A stretch of DNA of 25,646 nucleotides from a virus: positions 1 through 25,646 of IMG/VR virus record IMGVR_UViG_3300033571_004690; one strand, written 5' to 3'. A program made the translations under genes and the position numbers. Under the pieces are notes generated by a model. The model saw only the letters and a list, made by a program, of their open reading frames with translations. It was not told the DNA's origin and did not search any database. Below, in pieces: positions 14,020-21,378 of the stretch. Positions within the stretch are counted from its first letter, which is position 1; each line of letters starts with the position of its first letter.

Positions 14020-14255
14020 TGGGGTCGATACTCAAAGTGGAGGAGACCTTCTCAAGGGAGGTCGAGGAGATCTGCCGAAAGCGCAAGGATTCATCCCTGA
14101 TCGATGCAATCCTTGAGATCTGCGAGAAATACGAGATCGAACCCGAGTCGGTGTCCAAGTTGGTCACCAAGCCTCTTCGGGAGCGGCTCAAGGCAGAGTT
14201 TGAGGAGCGCAACATGATCAAGGGCGGTCGCAAAACTCGACTCCCCCTTGACTAG
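14019..14255 (+). CDS. 33: Probable gp33-like late transcription co-activator
   Basis: A 78-aa protein. The ATG at 14019 has GAAGGAG seven bases upstream; a TTG one codon earlier is rejected. The helical pattern SLIDAILEICEKYEIEPESVSKL followed by RERLKAEFEERNMI and a short basic-hydrophobic tail (GGRKTRLPLD) resembles the small gp33-type protein found just before gp32 in T4-like cyanophages. In T4, gp33 bridges RNA polymerase and the sliding clamp at late promoters. The assignment rests on position and helix pattern, so it is moderate. It ends in TAG, and that frame stays open into gp32. Confidence 0.6.
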   Translation: MGSILKVEETFSREVEEICRKRKDSSLIDAILEICEKYEIEPESVSKLVTKPLRERLKAEFEERNMIKGGRKTRLPLD

Positions 14256-14312
14256 ACAGAGCAAGACGGTACAGTCCGCACACTTCGCATACGAAACACA
14301 AGGAGACACGAC

Positions 14313-15242
14313 ATGTCAGGATTTTCTGCCCTCAAGAAGGGCGCACAGGGTTCCATCGACCGCCTCTCGGCTGAGATTCAGAAACTCAGCAGCAAGCAGT
14401 CCTACGACGATGATCGGTTTTGGACGCTGACGAGGGACAAGAGCGACAACGGCTACGCAGTCATCCGATTCCTTCCCGCAGTCGAGGGAGAGGATGTGCC
14501 GTGGGTTCGCCTGTTCAGCCACGGCTTCCAAGGCAAGGGCGGATGGCTCATCGAAAACTGCCCGACCACCATCGGCAGGAAGTGCCCCGTCTGCGAGGCG
14601 AACAACGAACTCTGGGGCAGCGGCATCGAAGCGAACAAGCAGATCGCCCGTGATCGTAAGCGCAAGATGTCGTACATCTCCAACATCCTCGTCATCAGCG
14701 ATCCTGCCGATCCGTCGAACGAGGGCAAGGTCTTCCTGTTCAAGTTCGGCAAGAAGATCTTCGACAAGTTGCAGGAGGCGATGAACCCCACGGCACCCGA
14801 CGAGCCGAAGTTCAACCCCTTCGACTATTGGAGCGGTGCCAACTTCAAGTTGAAGGCACACCGTGAGAGCGGCTATGTCTCCTACGAGAAGTCGGCGTTT
14901 CAGCCGCAGAGCCAACTGTTGGACGGCGATGACAAGCGACTTGAGGTCCTGTGGAAGTCGCAGCATGCCCTCCTTCCGTTCGTCGCTCCCGATCAGTTCA
15001 AGTCCTACGAGGACATCTCGGTGCGCTTGACCACCGTCCTCAAGGGCGGTCCCGAGGGTGCAGCGACCCGAGCGGAGTCTGCCGAGCCCGATGACTTCCG
15101 CAGCAAGATGAAGGCTGCTGATTCGTCGGCGGCGAAGCCCTCCCCCACCAAGGCTCCCGCTAAGGCGAGCAAGGTGGATGACGATGACGATGAGTCCGCA
15201 ACTTTCTCGTACTTCAAGAAGTTGACGGAAGAGGAAGACTGA
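14313..15242 (+). CDS. 32: gp32 single-stranded DNA-binding protein
   Basis: A 309-aa protein, close to T4 gp32 (301 aa). The N-terminal basic segment (ALKKGAQGSIDRLSAEIQKL) suits the cooperativity domain. The zinc site is His70, Cys83, Cys91 and Cys94 (ENCPTTIGRKCPVCEAN; T4 has a matching His-Cys-Cys-Cys set). The core is followed by an Ala/Pro/Lys linker and a strongly acidic C-terminal tail (KVDDDDDES ... TEEED) that in T4 recruits partner proteins. The ATG at 14313 has AAGGAG six to seven bases upstream. It is the last gene of its operon and is followed by a structured non-coding region with a terminator. Confidence 0.94.
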   Translation: MSGFSALKKGAQGSIDRLSAEIQKLSSKQSYDDDRFWTLTRDKSDNGYAVIRFLPAVEGEDVPWVRLFSHGFQGKGGWLIENCPTTIGRKCPVCEANNELWGSGIEANKQIARDRKRKMSYISNILVISDPADPSNEGKVFLFKFGKKIFDKLQEAMNPTAPDEPKFNPFDYWSGANFKLKAHRESGYVSYEKSAFQPQSQLLDGDDKRLEVLWKSQHALLPFVAPDQFKSYEDISVRLTTVLKGGPEGAATRAESAEPDDFRSKMKAADSSAAKPSPTKAPAKASKVDDDDDESATFSYFKKLTEEED

Positions 15243-15449
15243 GAAGACTTGGGGGTCTTCTTGCGGTAGGAGGATTATGTGATCCTCTGACGGTCGGGAG
15301 TGGAATCCGATGGTTCTGCCTAGCGGAACCGTTTGAAAGGAAACTCCTCCGAGCAACCTCTGCTCCCGACCGTCTTCCTACAACGAAAAGCGACCGTGTG
15401 GTCGCCTAACCGACTCGGTTGTTCCAATCCAAGGATGGACGGGCAACAG
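15243..15449. ncRNA. Candidate structured RNA region between gp32 and the tape-measure gene
   Basis: This stretch has no ORF but a series of perfect inverted repeats on the plus strand: GAAGAC/GTCTTC (15243-15260), GAGGAT/ATCCTC (15270-15287), a 12-bp closing stem GACGGTCGGGAG (15289-15300)/CTCCCGACCGTC (15363-15374) with an inner hairpin GGTTC/GAACC (15312-15330), and GCGACC-GTGT-GGTCGC (15390-15405). A 14-bp arm (15408-15421) pairs with 15450-15463 in the terminator. It could be a processed 3' end of the gp32 transcript, a small RNA or a set of terminators. No known riboswitch class is recognised. Confidence 0.5.
15383..15405 (-). terminator. Intrinsic terminator for the minus-strand tail operon
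   Basis: Read on the minus strand, the stem GCGACC-ACAC-GGTCGC is followed by TTTTCGTT, a plausible U-rich tract about 75 bases after the tape-measure stop. It would stop leftward tail-gene transcripts before they run into gp32. Confidence 0.6.
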
Positions 15450-15471
15450 CAACCGAGTCGGTTGTTTTTTT
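15450..15471 (+). terminator. Intrinsic terminator after gp32
   Basis: Hairpin CAACCG-AGT-CGGTTG (15450-15464) followed directly by seven T (15465-15471). It lies downstream of gp32 and ends ten bases before the convergent tape-measure stop. The stem sequence also pairs with a second copy at 15408-15421, so an alternative long stem is possible. Confidence 0.8.
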
Positions 15472-15480
15472 ACAATACGG

Positions 15481-18306
15481 TCATAGGGCAGGTGCCTCGG
15501 CGAACAGCAAGGCACGGTATGTCGGGTCGTTGTTCCTGCTCATCCTCGACATGAGTACCGCCGATCCGCCGCCTCCACCGCCTCCGATGAGGTTCGTTGT
15601 GGGTGCATTGATCATGGAAGAATCCTGCCTGTTTGCTTGGAACTGCGCCATGGAGGTCTGATTTGCAGCCGTGTTGAGGCTTCCCACGGGATACGACTGC
15701 GGCATCGACATGGCGGCGAACTGAACTCCTCCACCCTGACCGCCGATGGGGACAGTCGTAAACGATCCTGGTGCCAAGGGAACCGCCGCCGAGGGCATAC
15801 TCTGCGGGAGGATCGCCACGGAACTCCGCTGCGGAGACTCAAATATGTCCTTGGCTTTCTCGACCTCGGGGGGTGTCTCGGGTGTACCGCCACCCAACGC
15901 AGCCTTGATCGAACTTCCGATGATGGGGAGTTCTCCCAAGGCATCGGCGATGGAGTTGATGATGTCGGTGAAGAACCCGACCAACTTGCCGTGCAGCCAA
16001 GTGCCGAAGTCCAAGAGATCGTCTATCCATACTCCGCTAGTGATCCAATCCCATACCCACATGACTGCGTCTGCCAACATCTTCGGCAGGTCGTAGACGA
16101 AGAACTTCACCAAGTAGAAAGCCGCCTTGATGAGCATGATGGGGATCATTATGAAGGTCTGAACCAACCGACCGACGAGGAACTTGGCGTATGCCAAGAA
16201 CATCTCGACCACCGACTTCAGCACCTTCGATACGAGGCTTCCTCCTCCTTGGAAGATGCCGACGATGTTCTTGAAGGCATCCACGAAGGGCTTGATCATC
16301 ATGTTGTAGGACTGCTTTGCGAAGGTCGCAAAGGTCTCAAACAGACCACCCATCGTCTTGTTGAAGAAGTCAAATATCGTTTGGAAGTTGAGGAGACCGA
16401 ATGTGAGACCGCTGATGATCTGTGCGACGGCTCCCATGATGGCACCCTTGAGTCCCATCTGCTTGAAGCCCTTGAATGCGCCGATCACGCCGTCGATGAG
16501 GGAAATCAGGATTTGGAGCGGGAAGAAGATCTTGGACACAAGACCGAAGCCGAACCGCATGGCACCGAGGATCCTCGGGAAGAAGCCGAGCAGCCTCCCC
16601 ACGAACGGGATCGCCTTCGACATCGCCATGAGACCCTTCTCAAGGAACAGGAACCCCGATCCGAGTTTGCCCATGAAGCCGCCGACACCCGAGCCGATAC
16701 CCGCAAACATCTTCCCGACCACGGGGATGTACTTGGTGATGAAGGTCAGGGCACTCCAAACCATCTTGATGTAGTTGTAGATGTACCCGATGGTGCCGCC
16801 GATCACGACGGCGAGGAGGATGAGAATCGTCTTGAACCAACCGTCCTCCTTCTTGAAGATGTCGCCGAGGAGTTCCTTCATCGACTCGCTCGACTTGATG
16901 TACTCATCGATCATCTTCTGCGCCCATGCGGGAGTGTCGTTCGCAGCCTCGGCTTCACGCTCCGCAGCCTTGACGCTCTCCTGCTTCATGTGGCTGATGG
17001 CGACGAGTTCAGTTTTCTCAAGGGACTTGAATCGGTCGATGGTCTCCTTGTGACGCTTCTGTGCGTCCCTGATCTCTTGGCTGTCGCCCCTCGACTTCAC
17101 CATCGATGTGGCGGCGGCGAGGGAGACCCCCTTCTCCTTCATTATGGTTTCGACCTGCTTCTTGCGGATCTCGTTGAGTTCCCGCTCCTGCTTCACCATC
17201 ATCTGTTGAACGATGGCTGACTTCTTGGACTCAAGGAACTGCTCCTTGTGGGCTTCGATGGCATCGGGGGTAGCGTCGGGGTTCTCCAACGAGTATCGCT
17301 TCATCTCGGCTTCGGTGATGGCATCGATCTGCTCCTTGATCTCGGACAGACCGACGATGCCCCCTTGCGAGATGAACTTCGATGCGAGGACATCGCCTTC
17401 AGCCTCCTTCTTCTGCTGATCGGCGTACTCCTGCGCATACTCTGCCGCCTTCTTCCTGTTCTCTGCCATCTGACTTGCGGCGAGGCGTTCGTTCTCCATC
17501 CGCTTGTCGAAGGCTTGCTTCTCCTTCTTCAGAGCCTCCTCGTAGTTCGCCTTCTTGAGAGCCTCGGCGGCGGCGTTCTCCTCCTGCATCAATTTGTTGA
17601 GACCATCCTCAACGAGTTTGCCCGTTTCCTCGGAGACCCTCTGCTGCATCTCGGCGACGGTAACGCCTATCTGATCCAAGGCGAAAATTGACCTGTCCAA
17701 CGCCGCTTCAAGATCAAGACCAACCCCAAAATTGTAATCGCTGATCTTCTCGCTCATCGCCTTCATCTCGGCGATGCTGTCGCTGCGCTGCTTCGATTCC
17801 GACTCAAGGATTTTCTTGCTCTCCTCAAGCGAGGAGGCATGCTGCATGACCTCTTCTTCCGCAGCCTTCAACTCGGCACTTACGCCAGACAGACCCTCGG
17901 AGAGTTTCTTGTCGTACTCCTCCTTGATCTTCTTGGTGTTCTCGTACCAAGTCCCGTCTTCCTTGCGGTACTTCTTGTACTCCTCCTCTATCTTCTTCCG
18001 CTCGTTCTCCTGCTTCACATACAGACGCTGCTGTCGAATAGCAGCCTCTGCCAACTTGGTGCGGGTCTCCTGCTCCTTCTTCAGGGTCTCGGCAAGGGAG
18101 GCATTCAGTTTTTCGATGGTCTTGTTCAGTTCGTTGTTCTTGTCAACAAACTGATCGAAAGCCTGAGTGATGTCGCTCGGATCGGGGATCGCACTAGCGG
18201 GAGGTGGAGGTGCAGGGTTCGGCTGACCCATCCCCTGATCGTTCAGAGGAGGTCTGCCAGGATTGCCTCCCGATCCCATCGGATTGTTGGTTGATTCTCC
18301 CGCCAT
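15481..18306 (-). CDS. Tape-measure-like tail protein (gp29 position)
   Basis: The largest gene: 941 aa, ATG at 18306 with AAGGA six bases upstream. After a Pro/Gly-rich N-terminus (to about residue 45), residues 45-460 are long charged coiled coil. From about 490 to 790 there are repeated hydrophobic segments (TILILLAVVIGGTIGYIY, FFPLQILISLIDGVIGAF, FIMIPIMLIKAAFYLVKFF). The C-terminal 130 residues are low-complexity with a run of seven glycines near 910. Coiled coil plus membrane-like segments is the classical tape-measure design, and the position after gp26/gp51 supports it. T4's own length-determining protein is gp29 (590 aa); direct homology is not evident to me. Stop TGA at 15481. Confidence 0.75.
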   Translation of the reverse strand: MAGESTNNPMGSGGNPGRPPLNDQGMGQPNPAPPPPASAIPDPSDITQAFDQFVDKNNELNKTIEKLNASLAETLKKEQETRTKLAEAAIRQQRLYVKQENERKKIEEEYKKYRKEDGTWYENTKKIKEEYDKKLSEGLSGVSAELKAAEEEVMQHASSLEESKKILESESKQRSDSIAEMKAMSEKISDYNFGVGLDLEAALDRSIFALDQIGVTVAEMQQRVSEETGKLVEDGLNKLMQEENAAAEALKKANYEEALKKEKQAFDKRMENERLAASQMAENRKKAAEYAQEYADQQKKEAEGDVLASKFISQGGIVGLSEIKEQIDAITEAEMKRYSLENPDATPDAIEAHKEQFLESKKSAIVQQMMVKQERELNEIRKKQVETIMKEKGVSLAAATSMVKSRGDSQEIRDAQKRHKETIDRFKSLEKTELVAISHMKQESVKAAEREAEAANDTPAWAQKMIDEYIKSSESMKELLGDIFKKEDGWFKTILILLAVVIGGTIGYIYNYIKMVWSALTFITKYIPVVGKMFAGIGSGVGGFMGKLGSGFLFLEKGLMAMSKAIPFVGRLLGFFPRILGAMRFGFGLVSKIFFPLQILISLIDGVIGAFKGFKQMGLKGAIMGAVAQIISGLTFGLLNFQTIFDFFNKTMGGLFETFATFAKQSYNMMIKPFVDAFKNIVGIFQGGGSLVSKVLKSVVEMFLAYAKFLVGRLVQTFIMIPIMLIKAAFYLVKFFVYDLPKMLADAVMWVWDWITSGVWIDDLLDFGTWLHGKLVGFFTDIINSIADALGELPIIGSSIKAALGGGTPETPPEVEKAKDIFESPQRSSVAILPQSMPSAAVPLAPGSFTTVPIGGQGGGVQFAAMSMPQSYPVGSLNTAANQTSMAQFQANRQDSSMINAPTTNLIGGGGGGGSAVLMSRMSRNNDPTYRALLFAEAPAL

Positions 18307-18318
18307 GATCGTTCCTTG

Positions 18319-18513
18319 CTAGTGCTGCTGATGCTTCAGCGACTCCATCTTTTCCTTCTCATTCCTCAAGTGTTCCATGAGGAGGTCGATGTAGACCCTC
18401 CGTTCCCACGGCATCATGCCCTCAAGATCGGTCAGCGTGTAGTTGAAGTTCTGCATCATGGCGAAGTTGACCGATAGCATGTTCAGAAGGCTGTCGTGGG
18501 AGGAGGCTATGAG
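18319..18513 (-). CDS. 51: gp51-like baseplate hub assembly protein, in the -1 frame after gp26
   Basis: The 64 residues following the slip (LIASSHDSLLNML ... NFNYTLTDLEGMMPWERRVY ... KEKMESLKHQQH) match the gp51-type small protein of marine T4-like phages, notably the YTLTDLEGMxPWER motif. As a separate gene it would need the ATG at 18480, or a TTG at 18561 inside gp26; neither has a ribosome-binding site. The frame is -1 relative to gp26 and overlaps its end, and a slippery heptamer lies at the overlap. I therefore place translation after a -1 frameshift, giving a 298-aa gp26-gp51 product. In T4, gp51 is separate and catalyses hub assembly. Ends in TAG, 12 bases before the tape-measure ATG. 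Confidence 0.7.
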   Translation of the reverse strand, partial: LIASSHDSLLNMLSVNFAMMQNFNYTLTDLEGMMPWERRVYIDLLMEHLRNEKEKMESLKHQQH

Positions 18514-19214
18514 AAAAAACTTGCGATCCCCTTGAGCATATGCTCGTTGTGGTGCTTGCAAATCGTGCAGTCGAAAGCCAAAGACTTCTCGATTTTGGGC
18601 ATCGTGTCGAGGAAGTCGAACAGTTTCCTGAACTGGTCCTGCGTCATCTGATCGATGAACTCACGGACATCCGTCTCCTGCATCTCCGAGCAGTTGTAGA
18701 CGGTCTCCCCTTGGTTGATCTTGTCGATGCACTTGGTCAGCAGGGCGAAGGTCCTGTCCACATCCGAGCCCTCGCCGAGGGCATCGATGTCCTCAAGGGT
18801 GGGATACCGCATCACGATGCTGATGTCGGCGACGAGCGGGATGACCTTCCTGTGGTTGGGATTCGACTGAGGGGTCAGTTCCTTGATGTTGATCTCGCAC
18901 TCGTTGCCCCCGCCACACTTCTCGCACTTGATCGTCGGCTTGGTGGTCTCGCCGACAGACTGACTGCGGAGTTGGAGGAACAGGTATTCCATGTCTAGGA
19001 GGGGGATCTTGGTCACATCGACCTTGCCTCCCGTGCATGAGAGTACGACCTCCCTGATTGCGCTGTAGATGCTCTTCTCGTTCTTGGTTTCCGCCGCCAT
19101 GAGGAGGATCTTCTCCTCCTTGACGATGAACGGTCGATATTCGACCTTCTTCCCGCTGAGAGGGAGGATGGTCTGATGCTTGGGTACTGATGCGAGGATT
19201 CCGCTGAGGGACAT
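18507..19214 (-). CDS. 26: gp26 baseplate hub protein (T4_baseplate family)
   Basis: A 235-aa protein; ATG 19214 has GGAG nine bases upstream. The N-terminus (TILPLSGKKVEYRPFIVKEEKILLMA) is the family hallmark, followed by a Cys pair (KCEKCGGGNECEI), a middle region (MRYPTLEDID) and a C-terminal Cys/His cluster (FDCTICKHHNEH). The two CxxC elements may form a zinc ribbon. T4 gp26 takes part in hub formation. The gene ends in TAG four bases after a T TTT TTC heptamer, from which ribosomes could shift into the gp51 frame. Its position just upstream of the tape measure mirrors the tail-assembly chaperone of other long-tailed phages. Confidence 0.85.
   Translation of the reverse strand: MSLSGILASVPKHQTILPLSGKKVEYRPFIVKEEKILLMAAETKNEKSIYSAIREVVLSCTGGKVDVTKIPLLDMEYLFLQLRSQSVGETTKPTIKCEKCGGGNECEINIKELTPQSNPNHRKVIPLVADISIVMRYPTLEDIDALGEGSDVDRTFALLTKCIDKINQGETVYNCSEMQETDVREFIDQMTQDQFRKLFDFLDTMPKIEKSLAFDCTICKHHNEHMLKGIASFFS
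18513..18519 (-). other. Slippery heptamer for -1 frameshift, gp26 to gp51
   Basis: On the minus strand the sequence is T TTT TTC in the gp26 frame (codons AGT TTT TTC), an exact X XXY YYZ motif. The gp26 TAG follows after one more codon. A Shine-Dalgarno-like AAGGGG (18528-18533) lies eight bases upstream, as in the dnaX frameshift signal. After a -1 slip the frame runs directly into gp51. No strong downstream hairpin is seen. Confidence 0.65.
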
Positions 19215-19241
19215 GCTGTCAATCTCCTATGGTGTAGATGG

Positions 19242-20276
19242 TCATCCGAAGAAGCCCGCTCCGAAGAACCCTTGGGTCTGCGAGAGCAGGGTCAAGCCGA
19301 GGTCCAATCCGCCTTGGCGTGGGGTTTGGTAAACCACCCTGCCATCGACTGCCCTCGGGAAGTTTTCGTTCTTGTACTCCTCCAACTGCCGAGAGTAAGC
19401 CTCAAGTATGGAACGCTGCTTCCTCTGAAGTTGGTCGAAGTTCGCCCGTTCCCGCATTCCACCGACGATGAAGCCATTGACCGCCTTGTTGAGGTTGAAT
19501 TGGCTCTGCCGCAGGATCTTCTCGTTGGAACTGTTGTCGATGACGGGGAAGCCCGTGTCCGTGATGGTGGGCAGGGTGTTGGTGTAGGTGAGGTTGATTT
19601 CCTTGAGGGGGACCATGTCGTGGTACATCAGTCCGACATCGATGGTCATCGGCTCGGTGCCCGTTCCGTAGTTGAGCGAACCTCCGTTGATGTTCACCCT
19701 GTACGGGTACACCTCGGTCAGGCGCACCCCCGTGATCTTCCCCTGATACATCGCCTCCATAGCCATGTCGAAGTTCCTGACATGCTTGGGGAGGAGCATG
19801 ATGTACACCTCGCTCTCCTTGGCGTAGTCATCGTAGAACCGCCATTGCTTGGTGACGGGGTTCTGCGGGTACGAGTACCAACCGTCGAAGAACTCCTTCT
19901 CAAACAGGTCGGAGCCGCAGTTGAACTGAAACAGCATTCCCGAACTGTTGTTGGTGTTCTTCTTGTAGGGGAACATTCGGTTGGACCCCGCCGTGATGTA
20001 GTTCTCCTCGCTGGTGTACCAACTCTTGTCGTTGATGGTCATCGACTTGCAGGTGGTTGCGAGTCGGGCTACATCGGGGACGAACTCCATCCCGAGTGCC
20101 GAGCGAACACGCTCGTTGGGGAAGATCATCACAAGCCATCGGTTGGCTGACATCCAACCCGTTTCCCGCAGCCGACCGTAGGCATAGTCCATGAAGGACG
20201 GCGCAGGGCTGTCCTTGGATCCCTCTAGGAACCTTGCCCGTGACGAAAGGAAGTCTGTGCGGAAGTCGAGTGCCAT
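19242..20276 (-). CDS. 54: gp54-like baseplate tail-tube initiator
   Basis: About 344 aa from ATG 20276 (MALDFRTDF); the longer frame from 20303 overlaps the previous gene. Visible features: NRWLVMIFPNE near the N-terminus, YSYPQNPVTKQWRFYDDYAKESEVYIMLLPKH, then KITGVRLTEVYPYRVNINGG and EPMTIDVGLMYHDMVP. The last part has the style of tail-tube-like domains shared by gp48, gp54 and gp19 of T4-like phages. Assigned as gp54 rather than gp48 because the gp48-like gene is at 21394; the two could be exchanged. In T4, gp54 binds the gp48 cap and nucleates tube polymerisation. There is no ribosome-binding site, but a CAAATAGATAC box lies just upstream. Confidence 0.65.
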   Translation of the reverse strand: MALDFRTDFLSSRARFLEGSKDSPAPSFMDYAYGRLRETGWMSANRWLVMIFPNERVRSALGMEFVPDVARLATTCKSMTINDKSWYTSEENYITAGSNRMFPYKKNTNNSSGMLFQFNCGSDLFEKEFFDGWYSYPQNPVTKQWRFYDDYAKESEVYIMLLPKHVRNFDMAMEAMYQGKITGVRLTEVYPYRVNINGGSLNYGTGTEPMTIDVGLMYHDMVPLKEINLTYTNTLPTITDTGFPVIDNSSNEKILRQSQFNLNKAVNGFIVGGMRERANFDQLQRKQRSILEAYSRQLEEYKNENFPRAVDGRVVYQTPRQGGLDLGLTLLSQTQGFFGAGFFG

Positions 20277-20280
20277 AGGA

Positions 20281-20291
20281 GTATCTATTTG
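20281..20291 (-). promoter_or_regulatory. CAAATAGATAC box before the gp54-like gene
   Basis: The minus-strand sequence CAAATAGATAC ends four bases before the ATG at 20276 and overlaps the TAG stop of the preceding gene. It is a variant of the late-type CTAAATA box and nearly identical to the AAATAGATAC before the gene at 3960. If it is a promoter, the mRNA would be leaderless. Confidence 0.35.
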
Positions 20292-20881
20292 GCTAACTTC
20301 CACACCTGTTCCCGAGTCGCTCCTTGGAAGTCATCCATGGGGAAGAACGGAACCGTCTTCCACTCGGCAGACGAGATGAAGGCGATGTCGCTGACGATGT
20401 GGCTGTAGAGGTAACGCTTGATGCAGGGGCGGTAGGGCTTGAGTTTCTTGGTCGCCTTCAGTATCGGGTAGGTGACCCTGATGAGTGCCTTGTAGTTGTT
20501 GTAGACAGCCCAATTCGGGTCATCCACCAACTTGATGAGGTTGTTGAGGAAGGTAGCCCGAACGCTCGGCGGGATGTAGTGAAGGTTGAGACCTAGAAAT
20601 CCCTTGGGCTTCGGGTGGAGGATGATGACCACGGGGAACGCATCCCAAAACGGGAGTTCGTCTTGGGTCTTGGGGTCGTATGCGTAGAAGACCATCCTCC
20701 CAGGCGAGAGTTGGTTCCTCTTGGTGATCGTCTTTGACGAGTCGATGAACGAGGACTGCCGCATCCCCGTCTTGATCTTGGAGAGGTTGGTGGCAAGCCA
20801 TTTCGTCGCCTTCGGGTCCTTGAGGCTCAGTCCCGAGCGACCGAAGTCCCGCACCACCTTTGCTGCCGCTTTCTTGGTCAT
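20285..20881 (-). CDS. Conserved T4-like phage protein next to gp4
   Basis: A 198-aa basic protein. The segment GRMVFYAYDPKTQDELPFWDAFPVVIILHPKPKGFLGLNLHYIPP, then a helical region and RYLYSHIVSDIAFISSAEWKTVPFFP, is a pattern I associate with a conserved protein of marine T4-like phages located in the gp4/gp53 neighbourhood. I cannot name its T4 counterpart with confidence; a head-completion or DNA-end role like gp2 is possible by position only. It is coupled to gp4 by an ATGA overlap (20878-20881) and ends in TAG just before the gp54-like gene. Confidence 0.7.
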   Translation of the reverse strand: MTKKAAAKVVRDFGRSGLSLKDPKATKWLATNLSKIKTGMRQSSFIDSSKTITKRNQLSPGRMVFYAYDPKTQDELPFWDAFPVVIILHPKPKGFLGLNLHYIPPSVRATFLNNLIKLVDDPNWAVYNNYKALIRVTYPILKATKKLKPYRPCIKRYLYSHIVSDIAFISSAEWKTVPFFPMDDFQGATREQVWKLAK

Positions 20882-21375
20882 GCCTTTGCCTTTCCGAAGA
20901 TGTTTTCCTCAGTCAGGATGCGGAAACTCCAACCCCTGTCCTCGCAGTAGTCCTTAGCCGCAGACCACTTCGCCGAGTTGATCATCCAATTCCTGATCTC
21001 CGTGATCTTGCTCTTGGACACCCTCTTGGTGGTGGGTTGCTCGGGCTTCATCGTCTGCTTCTTGGGCTTCACTTCAATCAGGGACTCCTCCACGGTTCCA
21101 TCGGGCTTCCTGATCCGAACCCAAAAGTCCACGAAGTACCTGTGTCTCCTGCCGTCTAGCGGGGAGATGTAGGGCACGATCACTTCCTCGGATGACCACT
21201 CGACCACGGAGTCGTTCTCGTCGCAGAATGTCATAAACCTGCGCTCCCATAGAGAGCGGTAGAAGCACATGTTGGCATCCCCCTTGTACTTCTGCGGCTG
21301 CTTTGGCTTGAATTTTCCCTTGTAAGACTTGCCCGTGGCTATGGCAGATCCCTCCGTTTCCTTATGTAGCGGCAC
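20878..21375 (-). CDS. 4: gp4 head completion protein
   Basis: Strong resemblance to T4 gp4 (150 aa): SYKGKFKPKQPQKYKGD, YRSLWERRFMTFCDENDSVV, EWSSEEVIVPYISPLDGRRH, RYFVDFWVRI, LIEVKPKKQ, and a C-terminal KWSAAKDYCEDRGWSFRILTE. The D-(x)n-E-x-K arrangement (YFVDFW ... LIEVKP) is that of a PD-(D/E)XK nuclease-like fold. The start is uncertain. GTG 21375 gives 165 aa but has no ribosome-binding site. A perfect GGAGG at 21351-21355 lies eight bases before an ATA codon (21340-21342), just ahead of the conserved SYKGKFKP, where T4 gp4 begins. In T4, gp4 completes the head before tail joining. Confidence 0.87.
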   Translation of the reverse strand: MPLHKETEGSAIATGKSYKGKFKPKQPQKYKGDANMCFYRSLWERRFMTFCDENDSVVEWSSEEVIVPYISPLDGRRHRYFVDFWVRIRKPDGTVEESLIEVKPKKQTMKPEQPTTKRVSKSKITEIRNWMINSAKWSAAKDYCEDRGWSFRILTEENIFGKAKA

Positions 21376-21378
21376 TCG

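Noticed and set aside
14016-15242. A single gp33-gp32 fused gene
   Set aside because: gp32 has its own ATG with AAGGAG at good spacing and a normal length; the intervening frame is open but lacks protein-like sequence.
15637-17220. 527-codon plus-strand open frame opposite the tape-measure gene
   Set aside because: A shadow of the coiled-coil gene: low-complexity Glu/His/Asp-rich, with no ribosome-binding site or family signal.
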